Positions 7,575 to 15,527 of a DNA stretch of 39,563 nucleotides are shown in pieces; position 1 is the stretch's first letter, and every line of letters begins with the position of its first letter. The notes beneath the pieces were generated by a model that did no database searches, had not been told where the DNA came from, and saw only the letters and a list, made by a program, of their open reading frames with translations. This DNA comes from Deltaproteobacteria bacterium. Its GTDB lineage: Bacteria > Desulfobacterota > Binatia > Binatales > Binataceae. The position numbers and the translations under genes were made by a program. The stretch spans positions 1 through 39,563 of the forward strand of contig JAJZAI010000034.1 of the NCBI GenBank assembly GCA_021799495.1. Direction: 5' to 3'.

Positions 7575-8726
7575 GTGCCAGTCTTCAAAAAATATCTGTA
7601 CACGCCGGGACCGGTTTCCGTGCCGCCCGAGGTTCTGCTCGAGATGGCGCGGCCGATCATCCATCATCGCACGCCCGAGTTCAGCGCCGCGCTCGACAGT
7701 GCGCGCGAACGGATGCGGCCGCTGTTCGGCACGCGGCAGGAGGTCTTGCTGCTCGCCGCGAGCGGCAGCGGCGCGATGGAAGCGGCGGTGACGAACCTGC
7801 TCGTGCCGGGAGAAGCGGCGATTTTCGTCAACGGCGGCAAGTTCGGCGAACGCTGGGGCAAGCTGCTCGCCGCCCACGGAATGACCGGGCACGAGGTCAA
7901 GGTCGAGTGGGGCCGGGCGGTGCGGCCCGAACAAATTCAGGAGGCCCTGCGGTCCCATCCGGAGAGCCGCGCCGTCTTCATGCAGGCGAGCGAAACCTCG
8001 ACCTGCGCGGTCCATCCGGTCGGCGAGGTCGCCGCGGTCACCCGCCGCGGCGAGGCGCTGCTGGTGGTCGATGGCATCACTTCGGTCGGCGTGTTCGAGC
8101 AGAAGATGGACGACTGGGGCGTCGACGCGTATCTGACCGGAAGCCAGAAGGCGCTGATGCTGCCGCCGGGGCTGGCGATGATCGCGCTGTCGGCGCGCGC
8201 GCTGGAACGGACCGCGCGCAATCGCACGCCGCGCTTTTATTTCGACCTGAATCGCGAGCTCAAGGCGCAGCGCGACGAGCATACGACGGCATGGACGCCG
8301 GCGGTTTCGCTGATTTTCGGACTGAACAAGAGCCTTGAACTGATACACGGCGAAACCCTGCCGCGTGTTTACGAGCGCCATCGCGTGATGGCCGAGGCGG
8401 TGCGCGCGGCCGGCCCGGCGCTGGGCCTCAGCCTGATCGCGCCCGATTCGCCGGCGCCCGGCGTTACCGGATTGCTGGTTCCGGACGGGATCGACAGCGG
8501 CAAGATCGTGCGGATGATGCGCGACGAGCTGGGCGTGTCGGTGCAGGGCGGCCAAGATCAGATGAAAGGCCGGCTGGTGAGAATCGGCCATATGGGCTAT
8601 CTGGGACCGTTCGATATGCTGACCGCGGCGAGCGCGCTGGAAATCGCTCTGGCGCGGATGGGTCATCGGTTTGTGGCGGGCGCGGGCGTCGCCGCCGTGC
8701 ATGAACGAATCGCGCGGAGCGTCTGA
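7575..8726 (+). CDS. class V aminotransferase (serine-pyruvate/alanine-glyoxylate type), probable serine-pathway transaminase
   Basis: PLP-dependent fold-type I aminotransferase, 383 aa from the GTG at 7575. This start matches the usual family N-terminus (K-K-Y-L-Y-T-P-G-P-V); a TTG at 7527 in the same frame would add 16 unlikely residues. Family marks are P-I-I-H-H-R-T-P-E-F near 28-37, the A-S-G-S-G-A-M-E-A cofactor loop, Asp166 (V-V-D-G-I-T-S) and the Schiff-base Lys192 in G-S-Q-K-A. Its stop lies 7 bases before serA, so they are translationally close. Since no serC is seen, it is a good candidate to transaminate 3-phosphohydroxypyruvate. Similar class V enzymes do this in some archaea. 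Serine-glyoxylate aminotransferase is the alternative. Confidence 0.88.
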   Translation: MPVFKKYLYTPGPVSVPPEVLLEMARPIIHHRTPEFSAALDSARERMRPLFGTRQEVLLLAASGSGAMEAAVTNLLVPGEAAIFVNGGKFGERWGKLLAAHGMTGHEVKVEWGRAVRPEQIQEALRSHPESRAVFMQASETSTCAVHPVGEVAAVTRRGEALLVVDGITSVGVFEQKMDDWGVDAYLTGSQKALMLPPGLAMIALSARALERTARNRTPRFYFDLNRELKAQRDEHTTAWTPAVSLIFGLNKSLELIHGETLPRVYERHRVMAEAVRAAGPALGLSLIAPDSPAPGVTGLLVPDGIDSGKIVRMMRDELGVSVQGGQDQMKGRLVRIGHMGYLGPFDMLTAASALEIALARMGHRFVAGAGVAAVHERIARSV

Positions 8727-8733
8727 GAAAACC

Positions 8734-10329
8734 ATGGCGGAACAACTCCGCGTCCTGCTGAGCGACTCGCTGGCGCCGCAGGGCCTAGAAGTTTTCCAGC
8801 GTCTTTCCGGCCTCGCCGTCGATGTGAAGACTGGCCTCAAGCCGGCCGAACTCGCGAAGATAATCGCGCCCTATCACGCGCTGGTAATCCGTAGCGCGAC
8901 GCGGGTCACGCCGGAAGTGATCGACGCCGCGGAATCGCTCCGCGTGATCGGGCGCGCCGGCGTCGGCGTCGACAACGTCGATCTCGACGCGGCGACGCGG
9001 CGCGGAATCGTCGTGATGAACAGTCCGCTCGGCAACAGCGTGACCACGGCGGAGCATACGATTTCCCTGCTGATGTCGCTGGCGCGGCATATTCCCGCCG
9101 CCAACGCCGCCTTGCGCGCGGGCAGATGGGAGCGGGGGAAATTCACCGGCGTCGAGGTCTGCAACAAAACGCTCGGAGTCGTGGGCCTCGGCAATATCGG
9201 CCGAATCGTCGCGGATCGCGCGCTCGGCCTGAAGATGAAGGTGATCGGCTTCGATCCGATTTTGACCGCCGAAGCCGCGGCCAGGGCCGGAATCGAGCTG
9301 GTTGGATTGGAGGATCTGTTCCGGCGCGCCGATTTTATCACAGTGCACGCGCCGCTGACCGACGAAACCCGCGGCATCGTGGGCGCGGCGGCGTTCGCGC
9401 TGATGAAAAAGGGCGTGCGCGTGATCAATTGCGCGCGCGGCGGCATCGTCGATGAACGCGCGCTGCTCGAGGCGCTCAATTCCGGCAAGGTTGCGGGCGC
9501 GGCGCTCGACGTATTCGAGCAGGAACCGCCTCCGCCCGGCCATCCGTTGATCCATCACGAGAACGTAATCGCGGTGCCGCATCTGGGCGCGGCGACCGGC
9601 GAGGCGCAGGTGCAGGTCGCCGTCGATATCGCGCATCAGATCGCGGACTTTCTGCTCGAAGGCACGATTCGCCACGCGGTGAATATCCCGGCGCTTTCGG
9701 TCAAGGAGCTGAAGGCGATCGAGCCGCACATGAAGCTCGCGGAGAAGCTTGGCCAGCTTGCCGCGCAGCTAATCGACGAGGCGCCGAGCCAGGTCGGCGT
9801 GGCGTTCGCGGGCGAATCGGCGCAGCTTAATCCAGAGCCGATCGTCGCCTCGGCGCTCAAGGGGTTGCTGAGCAACTTCCTCGACCAGCATCTGAACGCG
9901 GTCAATGCGCCGTTTATCGCGCGCGAACGCGGCATCACGATTACCGAGACCCGGAGCAGCGAAACCACCGACTATCGCAACATGCTGACGATTTCCGTGC
10001 GCACCGGCGCCGCGAGCCATGAAGTCACCGGCGCGGTGTTCGGCAACCGCGCGCTGCGCGTCGTGCGGATCGACGGCTATCGCGTCGAGGCCGCGCTGGA
10101 GGGCTGTTTTCTGATGCTGCATAATCGCGACGTGCCGGGCGTGGTCGGCGCGGTCGGCTCGATGCTCGGGCGGGCGGGCGTCAATATCGCCGGCCTCGAA
10201 CTGGGCCGCGACCGCGCGGGCGGGACCGCGCTCAGCCTGGTCGAAATCGACGGCGCGCCGCCGCAGAGCGTGATCGATCAGCTCAAAACGATTCCGGCGA
10301 TTACCGCCGCTTCATTGATCCGGCTTTGA
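8734..10329 (+). CDS. serA: D-3-phosphoglycerate dehydrogenase (long form)
   Basis: First committed enzyme of serine synthesis: NAD-dependent oxidation of 3-phosphoglycerate. It is 531 aa, the long type I form. The substrate domain reads G-R-A-G-V-G-V-D-N-V-D (73-83), the NAD site is G-L-G-N-I-G (151-156), and the catalytic trio is Arg235, Glu264 and His283. After the catalytic domains comes an allosteric-substrate-binding-type domain (about 320-450). A C-terminal ACT domain follows (D-V-P-G-V-V-G-A-V-G near 468), normally the serine feedback site. The ATG at 8734 follows the aminotransferase stop by 7 bases. It is part of an operon with the aminotransferase and purA. Confidence 0.96.
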   Translation: MAEQLRVLLSDSLAPQGLEVFQRLSGLAVDVKTGLKPAELAKIIAPYHALVIRSATRVTPEVIDAAESLRVIGRAGVGVDNVDLDAATRRGIVVMNSPLGNSVTTAEHTISLLMSLARHIPAANAALRAGRWERGKFTGVEVCNKTLGVVGLGNIGRIVADRALGLKMKVIGFDPILTAEAAARAGIELVGLEDLFRRADFITVHAPLTDETRGIVGAAAFALMKKGVRVINCARGGIVDERALLEALNSGKVAGAALDVFEQEPPPPGHPLIHHENVIAVPHLGAATGEAQVQVAVDIAHQIADFLLEGTIRHAVNIPALSVKELKAIEPHMKLAEKLGQLAAQLIDEAPSQVGVAFAGESAQLNPEPIVASALKGLLSNFLDQHLNAVNAPFIARERGITITETRSSETTDYRNMLTISVRTGAASHEVTGAVFGNRALRVVRIDGYRVEAALEGCFLMLHNRDVPGVVGAVGSMLGRAGVNIAGLELGRDRAGGTALSLVEIDGAPPQSVIDQLKTIPAITAASLIRL

Positions 10330-10405
10330 CATCGCGCGCCAGAATCCGGATGCGCCGCGTGGACGCGCGCGCAGGCGGCGGGCGCGCGCCAATCAGGAAC
10401 CTGTT

Positions 10406-11701
10406 ATGAAGACTGTCGCAGTGGTCGGCTCGCAATGGGGCGACGAGGGCAAAGGCAAAATCGTGGACCTGCTGGCGGCCGACGCCGACGTCGTCGTGCG
10501 CTTTCAGGGCGGCAACAACGCCGCGCACACGCTGGTCGTCAACGGCGAGAAATTCATCCTGCGCCTGGTGCCCGCCGGCGCCCTGCATGACGGAAAAACC
10601 TGCGTGATCGGCAACGGCGCGGTGGTCGATCCGATCGCGCTGGTCGAGGAGCTGGACAGCCTGCGCAGCCGCAACCGGATGCGCGCGGACGACGCCCTGA
10701 AATTAAGCTACGACGCGCATATGGTGATGCCGTACCATCGCGCGATCGATCGCGCGCGCGAGGCGCGGCTGGGCAAGCGCGCGATCGGCACCACCGGCTT
10801 CGGCATTGGACCGGCCTACGAAGACAAGATGGCGCGCATCGGGCTGCGCTTCGACGAGTTGGAGAATTTCGCCGCCTTCACCGAGAAACTCGAATACAAT
10901 ATCAGGGAAAAGAATCTCTACCTGCGCGCCGTGCTCAAGGCCAAACCGGTTTCGGCGGCGGAAATAATCGCGAAGATGAAGGCCGTGCGGACGCGGCTCC
11001 GCCGTTATCTCTGCGACACCTCGATTTTTCTCGCCGACGCTATCGCCGCCGGCCAGCGCATTCTGTTCGAGGGCGCGCACGGCGTGATGCTCGACATCGA
11101 CCACGGCACCTATCCCTACGTGACTTCGTCGAACTGCGGCGCCAGCGCGGTGTTCGGCGGCGCCGGAATCGCGCCGGGGCGGCTCGACGGCGTGCTCGGC
11201 ATCAGCAAGGCCTACACCACGCGCGTCGGCGGCGGCCCGTTTCCGACCGAAATCAAGGGCCGGCTCGGCGACGCGTTGCGCGCGGAGGGCGACGAATTCG
11301 GCAGTGCGACCGGCCGCCCGCGGCGAATCGGATGGTTCGACGCGGTGCTGGTGCGGCACGCCGCGCGGCTCAATGGGATGTGGGGGCTGGCGCTGACCAA
11401 GCTCGACGTGCTGACGGGAATCGATCCGATGAAAATCTGCGTCGGCTACGAAATCCGCGGCAAATCGTTCGCGGAGATTCCGGCGAACCGGCGGATGCTT
11501 GAGAAGGTCAAGCCGGTTTACGAAGAACTGCCTGGATGGAGCGGCGATATCTCGGGCGCGCGCGCGATGGCCGATCTGCCCGAAGCGGCGCGGCGCTATC
11601 TCGAACGAATTGAAGCGGCGACGGGCGTGCCGCTCGCGATGGTCGGCGTCGGCGCGGCGCGCGAAGCGACGATCGTCCTGCGCAATCCCTTCGCCGACTG
11701 A
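10406..11701 (+). CDS. purA: adenylosuccinate synthetase
   Basis: GTP-dependent ligation of IMP and aspartate, the first step from IMP to AMP. It is 431 aa, the usual bacterial length. The P-loop is G-S-Q-W-G-D-E-G-K-G-K (8-18), with Asp13 and Lys16. His41 of the G-N-N-A-A-H-T motif is retained, although the common form is G-x-N-A-G-H-T. The G-T-T-G-x-G-I-G-P-A-Y and T-R-V-G-x-G-P-F-P-T segments are intact. It starts 76 bases after serA and is probably cotranscribed with it. CAGGA precedes the ATG. Confidence 0.97.
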   Translation: MKTVAVVGSQWGDEGKGKIVDLLAADADVVVRFQGGNNAAHTLVVNGEKFILRLVPAGALHDGKTCVIGNGAVVDPIALVEELDSLRSRNRMRADDALKLSYDAHMVMPYHRAIDRAREARLGKRAIGTTGFGIGPAYEDKMARIGLRFDELENFAAFTEKLEYNIREKNLYLRAVLKAKPVSAAEIIAKMKAVRTRLRRYLCDTSIFLADAIAAGQRILFEGAHGVMLDIDHGTYPYVTSSNCGASAVFGGAGIAPGRLDGVLGISKAYTTRVGGGPFPTEIKGRLGDALRAEGDEFGSATGRPRRIGWFDAVLVRHAARLNGMWGLALTKLDVLTGIDPMKICVGYEIRGKSFAEIPANRRMLEKVKPVYEELPGWSGDISGARAMADLPEAARRYLERIEAATGVPLAMVGVGAAREATIVLRNPFAD

Positions 11702-11742
11702 AGTTCTTCAGGGTTGAACATTTGTATTCCGAATCGTTGAGA

Positions 11743-11970
11743 TCAGCGATTCAGAAGAGAGCAAAATTCTTCGACCGTCAAGCCAGCCTTGCGAATCAGG
11801 GATCGCAACGTACCCCGGTGGAGTTCTTTATGAAGCGGAACGCTGGGCGTGCATTTCGATCCCGCTTTAAACATCGAGACGTGGCTGCCGCGTTGCCGAT
11901 TCTTTAGCCATCCGGCGCGCTCGAACGCCGCTACCACTTCCCATCCCGAACATACCGGCAATTTCGCCAT
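11743..11970 (-). CDS. hicA: HicA-type mRNA interferase toxin
   Basis: Small double-stranded-RNA-binding-fold toxin, 75 aa from the ATG at 11970 (AAGAGG nine bases upstream). It has the HicA pattern: an N-terminal helix with G-W-E-V-V-A-A-F-E-R-A-G-W, then R-Q-R-G-S-H-V-S-M carrying the catalytic His30, then P-L-H-K-E-L and a C-terminal L-I-R-K-A-G-L-T-V-E-E-F helix. Such toxins cleave mRNA unless bound by HicB. Its partner lies 110 bases upstream on the same strand. An in-frame TTG at 11979 is an alternative start. Confidence 0.9.
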   Translation of the reverse strand: MAKLPVCSGWEVVAAFERAGWLKNRQRGSHVSMFKAGSKCTPSVPLHKELHRGTLRSLIRKAGLTVEEFCSLLNR

Positions 11971-12022
11971 TTCCGCCAACCTCTTGCCGTAGCGTAAGTG
12001 AAGGTTGGCGTGAGCCGGTAAG

Positions 12023-12036
12023 CCGAAATATTTCGG
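12023..12036. promoter_or_regulatory. perfect 14-bp palindrome upstream of hicA
   Basis: CCGAAATATTTCGG is a perfect inverted repeat with no loop. It lies 53 bases upstream of the hicA start and downstream of the hicB terminator-like hairpin. Its position fits an operator or promoter element controlling hicA separately. The binding protein is unknown; the short HicB shows no evident DNA-binding domain. Confidence 0.4.
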
Positions 12037-12053
12037 ACGTGACAGTTCGGAGT

Positions 12054-12075
12054 AAAAACGAACCGAGATTCTCGG
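12054..12075 (-). terminator. terminator-like hairpin between hicB and hicA
   Basis: Minus-strand reading: CCGAG-AAT-CTCGG (12063-12075), then TTCG and a five-T run (12054-12058). It begins six bases after the hicB stop. The stem is only 5 bp, so termination is likely partial. It would reduce or uncouple hicA transcription from the hicB promoter. Confidence 0.45.
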
Positions 12076-12080
12076 ATAGA

Positions 12081-12287
12081 TTAAATCTCGACCTCCACTT
12101 CCGCGACCTCGATGTTGATGGGCAGGCCTTCAGCGCGGCGGGTTTCGACGCTCAGCTCGATTGCTTCACGGATATTGGCGAGCGCCTCTGCGGTCGTTCG
12201 GCCCTGCGAGACGCATCCGGGGAGAGCGGGGCATTCGGCGACAATCCATCCGTCCTCGCACCGTTCGAGCGTGACCAGGAATTTCAT
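12081..12287 (-). CDS. hicB: HicB-type antitoxin
   Basis: 68-aa antitoxin of the HicB/UPF0150 fold. It has the typical sequence: M-K-F-L-V-T-L-E-R, then E-D-G-W-I-V-A-E-C-P-A-L-P-G-C-V-S-Q-G, then T-x-x-E-A-L-A-N-I-R-E-A-I. The ATG at 12287 is set by a near-perfect anti-SD match, GGAGGTGATC, 5 bases upstream; the longer frame to 12359 overlaps its promoter. It lacks a C-terminal ribbon-helix-helix or HTH extension, so it probably only neutralises the toxin. A promoter lies just upstream, overlapping the end of the hydrolase gene. Confidence 0.9.
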   Translation of the reverse strand: MKFLVTLERCEDGWIVAECPALPGCVSQGRTTAEALANIREAIELSVETRRAEGLPINIEVAEVEVEI

Positions 12288-12310
12288 CGCCAGATCACCT
12301 CCGGTGCGTG

Positions 12311-12340
12311 ATTTTCGGTGACGAATCGCAATCCGGTCAA
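12311..12340 (-). promoter_or_regulatory. promoter of hicB
   Basis: Minus strand: TTGACC (12335-12340), an 18-base spacer, then GAAAAT (12311-12316). Initiation near 12304 would give a short leader that still includes the GGAGGTGATC ribosome-binding site of hicB. The -35 box matches 5 of 6 consensus bases. Confidence 0.5.
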
Positions 12341-12348
12341 CCGCTTCC

Positions 12349-13542
12349 TTATGCGGCACAGACGGCGGCGAGGCTGGAAAGCGCGACGCCGCGGCGGCCC
12401 TGCCGGATATCGTTGCGGTCGAAGCCGTTGGTGCAATAGCCGAGCGAAATACCGGTCGCCGGATCGCCCCAGCCGATTTGTCCGCCCGCGCCGCCGTGAC
12501 CGAAGGTCAGCGGCGAGTTGGTCTTGCCGAATCCGCGATAGTTAGCGAAGCCGTCGTCGCCGGCGATCACCACGCCCAGCGCGCGATTGCACTTGTATTT
12601 GAAGATCGGATCGAAGTAGTCGCCGGAGCGCACGCGCCGCGCCTCTTGCAGCGTTTCAGGCTTCCAGATCGGCCGTCCGCCGTTGACCGCGGGATTGTGG
12701 AGCAGTCCCTGATAGAACAACGCGATATCCGCCGCGGTGGTGATCGCGCCGCCGCCCGGCACGCCCGATTCGCGCACGACCGGCGTGTTGAAGCCGAGAA
12801 TCGCCGCTTCGGTGACCTCGGTTTCGGGCGGAACCGGCAGCCCCATCTTCTTGAAATCCTCCGGCGTCAGCGCTTCGCCGACCCAGGCGAGATCGGCCAC
12901 GCGCGCATGCTCGGCGCGCGGCAATCCCAGCCGCAGTTCCGGGATGCCGAGCGGGCCGGCAATACGCTCGGCCACGAATTCGCGAAAATCCTTGCCCGTG
13001 CGCCGCTCGATTATTTCGCCCAGCACCCAGAAGCCGGAGGTTGGATGGTAAACGAAGCGCTGGCCCACGGGGAATTCAAGCCGCCACGATTTGAAGCGTT
13101 CGAGCCGTTTTTCGCGGCTGTTCCATTCGGGCTGGGGATAGGGCGCGTTGGGAAAACCGCCGGTATGCAACAGCAGTTGCTCGACGGTGATCACCTCTTT
13201 TCCGTTTGTGCCGAATTCCGGAACGATCGCGGCGGCGCGTTCCGAAGGATCGAGCTTGCCTTCGCCGATCAGAATCCAGATGGCGGAAGAGATAATCGCT
13301 TTCGTGCAGGAAAAGATGCAGTAAAGCGTGTCATCGTCGGCAGGCTTGTCGGCGCCGCCCTGATGCGCGCGGCCGAACGCCTTCATCGCGCCGATTTTGC
13401 CGTTGCGCGCGATCGCGATTTGGCACGATGGCAACAGGCCTTCGGCCACTTCACGCTCGGCGCGGCGGAACAACTCCGCGACTTTGGCGGGATCAAGCCC
13501 GGCTTCGCGGGGATTATCGGCGATCTGGTTCGCTGCCGGCAT
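12349..13542 (-). CDS. serine hydrolase of the beta-lactamase/EstB family
   Basis: Penicillin-binding-protein-like serine hydrolase, 397 aa from the ATG at 13542 (GAGGAG eight bases upstream). The much longer frame to 13890 is an antisense extension through arnD. The active site has S-C-T-K (Ser78, Lys81), a Tyr at 165 in F-V-Y-H-P and an H-G-G-A-G-G motif near residue 360. No signal peptide is evident, so it may be a cytoplasmic esterase rather than a peptidoglycan enzyme. It follows arnD by 49 bases on the same strand and may be the last gene of the arn operon, though a link to lipid A is only inferred. Confidence 0.88.
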   Translation of the reverse strand: MPAANQIADNPREAGLDPAKVAELFRRAEREVAEGLLPSCQIAIARNGKIGAMKAFGRAHQGGADKPADDDTLYCIFSCTKAIISSAIWILIGEGKLDPSERAAAIVPEFGTNGKEVITVEQLLLHTGGFPNAPYPQPEWNSREKRLERFKSWRLEFPVGQRFVYHPTSGFWVLGEIIERRTGKDFREFVAERIAGPLGIPELRLGLPRAEHARVADLAWVGEALTPEDFKKMGLPVPPETEVTEAAILGFNTPVVRESGVPGGGAITTAADIALFYQGLLHNPAVNGGRPIWKPETLQEARRVRSGDYFDPIFKYKCNRALGVVIAGDDGFANYRGFGKTNSPLTFGHGGAGGQIGWGDPATGISLGYCTNGFDRNDIRQGRRGVALSSLAAVCAA

Positions 13543-13591
13543 CACGGCGTCTCCTCGTGCGGTATTGCACAACTGATAACACGAAATCGCT

Positions 13592-14533
13592 TCAGGCGGA
13601 CAGGGCCGCCGTCCGTTCGCGCGGCTCGCCCTGCGCGGAAATCCATCCGGCGCGGCCGTCGAGCGTGGCGCGCACGACTTCGCATGCCGGCAGCGCCGCG
13701 GCGTCGATTGCGGCGGCCGCGTCGCGCAACTGGACGAACCGTGCGCCGCGCGCCTTGAGTCCGCGCACGATTGCGACGAAGGTGTCGAGCTCGCCCATCC
13801 CTTCGGTCTCGGCGTGAATCGTATGGACGTTGAGTTCGCCGTCGCGAAAGCGTTCGAGATAAAAGCGCACGACGGCGTCGCGTGCGGCAAGGCCGGGCCC
13901 GCCCATCACTTCGTCCAGCGTGGGCAGCGTGGTGGGAATTTCGGGTGTGGCGAAAATTTCGCCGCCGATCGCGCATCGGTAGGGCGCGCGCCCGCGCGTG
14001 TCGCTGCGATAGTCGAGCTTCATTTCGTCGAGCGCGCGCAGCGCCGCCGCCGAGGTGCGCCATCCGGGCGCGGCGAACGCGCGCGCGGGCCGGCGCGCGA
14101 TCGCGCGGAAGGCCTCGAACGCTTCGGCCAGCTCCGCGCGGACGCCGGCGTCGCCGAGCGCGTCGAGCCGGTCCTGCCAGCGCACATGGTCGTAACCGTG
14201 CACGCCCACTTCAAACCCTGCCGCCTCCAGCGCGCGAATCACTTGCGGAAAGGACAGGGCGATCGGACGGGCGGGCAACAGCGTGCCCGAGAGCACCGTC
14301 CGCCAACCGTACATCGAGACCGCGCCCGTGCGGCGCATTTTGGCTAGAAACCCCGGATTTTTCAGCACGCGCACGATCGCGCGGCCCGCATTGTCCGGCC
14401 CCATCGCGATAAAAAAGGTCGCCGTCACGCCTTCGGCCTGCAACGCCCGCATCAGGCGCGGCGCGCCCTGTCCGAGTCCCTGATGGGTATCGACGTCAAC
14501 CTTCAGCGCGACGCGCATCGCCTGTTCGGGCAT
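13592..14533 (-). CDS. arnD: 4-deoxy-4-formamido-L-arabinose-phosphoundecaprenol deformylase
   Basis: Polysaccharide-deacetylase-fold (NodB family) enzyme, 313 aa. ArnD removes the formyl group from undecaprenyl-phosphate-Ara4FN to commit the sugar to lipid A. It starts with L-K-V-D-V-D-T (10-16), giving the metal Asp. It continues with G-V-T-A-T-F-F, then G-P-D-N-A-G-R and G-W-R-T-V-L-S-G-T, both typical of ArnD. The metal-binding H-G-Y-D-H is at 112-116 in a V-G-V-H-G-Y-D-H-V-R-W-Q context. GGAG lies six bases before the ATG. It is 16 bases downstream of the dehydrogenase gene in the arn operon. Confidence 0.93.
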   Translation of the reverse strand: MPEQAMRVALKVDVDTHQGLGQGAPRLMRALQAEGVTATFFIAMGPDNAGRAIVRVLKNPGFLAKMRRTGAVSMYGWRTVLSGTLLPARPIALSFPQVIRALEAAGFEVGVHGYDHVRWQDRLDALGDAGVRAELAEAFEAFRAIARRPARAFAAPGWRTSAAALRALDEMKLDYRSDTRGRAPYRCAIGGEIFATPEIPTTLPTLDEVMGGPGLAARDAVVRFYLERFRDGELNVHTIHAETEGMGELDTFVAIVRGLKARGARFVQLRDAAAAIDAAALPACEVVRATLDGRAGWISAQGEPRERTAALSA

Positions 14534-14549
14534 CGCGGCTCCAAACGGC

Positions 14550-15515
14550 TTACGCCTGCGCCTCGCGCCGGAACCAATCCATCGCCATCCGCGTGCCTTC
14601 GCGCAACGAGACCCTGGGCTCGATTCCCAGCAGCTTGCGCATCTTGGCGTTGTCCGGCACGCGGCGCGGAATATCCTCGTAGCTGTTGCCGTAAACCGAT
14701 TCCTGGGTGACGAATTTTATTTTCGACTTCGTCGGCCCGTACAGTTCGAGCATCAGCCTGGCGAATTCAAGCACCGAAGTTTCGACGTCCACGCCGATAT
14801 TGATCGCCTGGCCGTCGGCCGCCGGATTCAGTCCCGCGGCCACCGTCGCCGCGACCGCATCGGTGACGTAGGTGAAGCATCGCGTCTGCGCGCCGTCGCC
14901 GATCACGGTCAGGTCCGCGCCGCGCAGCAACTGGCCCATGAAGATCGTGAAGAGCCGGCCGACGTCGACCCGATCCAGCCGCGGCCCGTACACGTTGAAA
15001 AAGCGCACCACGGCGACCGGCAAGCCGAGCTTGTGATAGGCGAAGCAAAAATGCTCGCCCACGGCCTTCGAGGTCGAGTAGCACCACCGATCGATGGTCG
15101 TGGCGCCGAGCACGCGATCGTCGTCTTCGCTCCAAGGCACTTTCGGATTGCGGCCGTAAACTTCGGACGTCGAACTGAAAACCACCTTCTTGCCGTACTT
15201 GTAGGCGGCTTTGAGCACGTTCTGCGTGCCGTTGACGTTGACGTTGAGCGTCTCGTACGGATCGGCGACATAATGCTCGACGCCGACCACGGCGGCGAGA
15301 TGGTAAATCAGGTCGCACTTGGCGGCGAGACTGTCGATCAACTCGAGATTGAAAATCGAGTCGTGCACATAATGGAAGCGCGGCTGATCGAGCAGGTGGC
15401 GCACCTTGGCGATCGCGCCGGTGTCGAGCACGAAAACTTCGTCGCCGCGCGCGACAAACGCGTCCGACAGATGGGAGCCGAGAAAGCCAGCGCCGCCAGT
15501 GATTAAAACCCGCAT
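14550..15515 (-). CDS. NAD-dependent sugar-nucleotide dehydrogenase/decarboxylase (ArnA C-domain-like)
   Basis: Extended short-chain dehydrogenase, 321 aa. The NAD motif is G-G-A-G-F-L-G (7-13). The S-S-T-S-E-V-Y-G segment (114-121) carries the Ser/Glu pair seen in the ArnA decarboxylase domain, and the Y-x-x-x-K is Tyr146-Lys150. In Ara4N synthesis this activity oxidatively decarboxylates UDP-glucuronate to the 4-keto pentose. In Escherichia coli it is the C-terminal half of ArnA; here it is a separate protein 12 bases after the formyltransferase gene. The sequence also resembles UDP-xylose synthases and 4-epimerases, so the product is inferred from context. GGAGG precedes the ATG. Confidence 0.85.
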   Translation of the reverse strand: MRVLITGGAGFLGSHLSDAFVARGDEVFVLDTGAIAKVRHLLDQPRFHYVHDSIFNLELIDSLAAKCDLIYHLAAVVGVEHYVADPYETLNVNVNGTQNVLKAAYKYGKKVVFSSTSEVYGRNPKVPWSEDDDRVLGATTIDRWCYSTSKAVGEHFCFAYHKLGLPVAVVRFFNVYGPRLDRVDVGRLFTIFMGQLLRGADLTVIGDGAQTRCFTYVTDAVAATVAAGLNPAADGQAINIGVDVETSVLEFARLMLELYGPTKSKIKFVTQESVYGNSYEDIPRRVPDNAKMRKLLGIEPRVSLREGTRMAMDWFRREAQA

Positions 15516-15527
15516 GAGTCCTCCAGA

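Noticed and set aside
7449-8840. 463-codon minus-strand frame over the aminotransferase
   Set aside because: It overlaps a clear PLP enzyme and the terminator, and its composition is that of reversed coding DNA.
12478-13758. 426-codon plus-strand frame over the serine hydrolase
   Set aside because: It is antisense to a gene with a complete S-x-x-K active site and has no recognisable domain.
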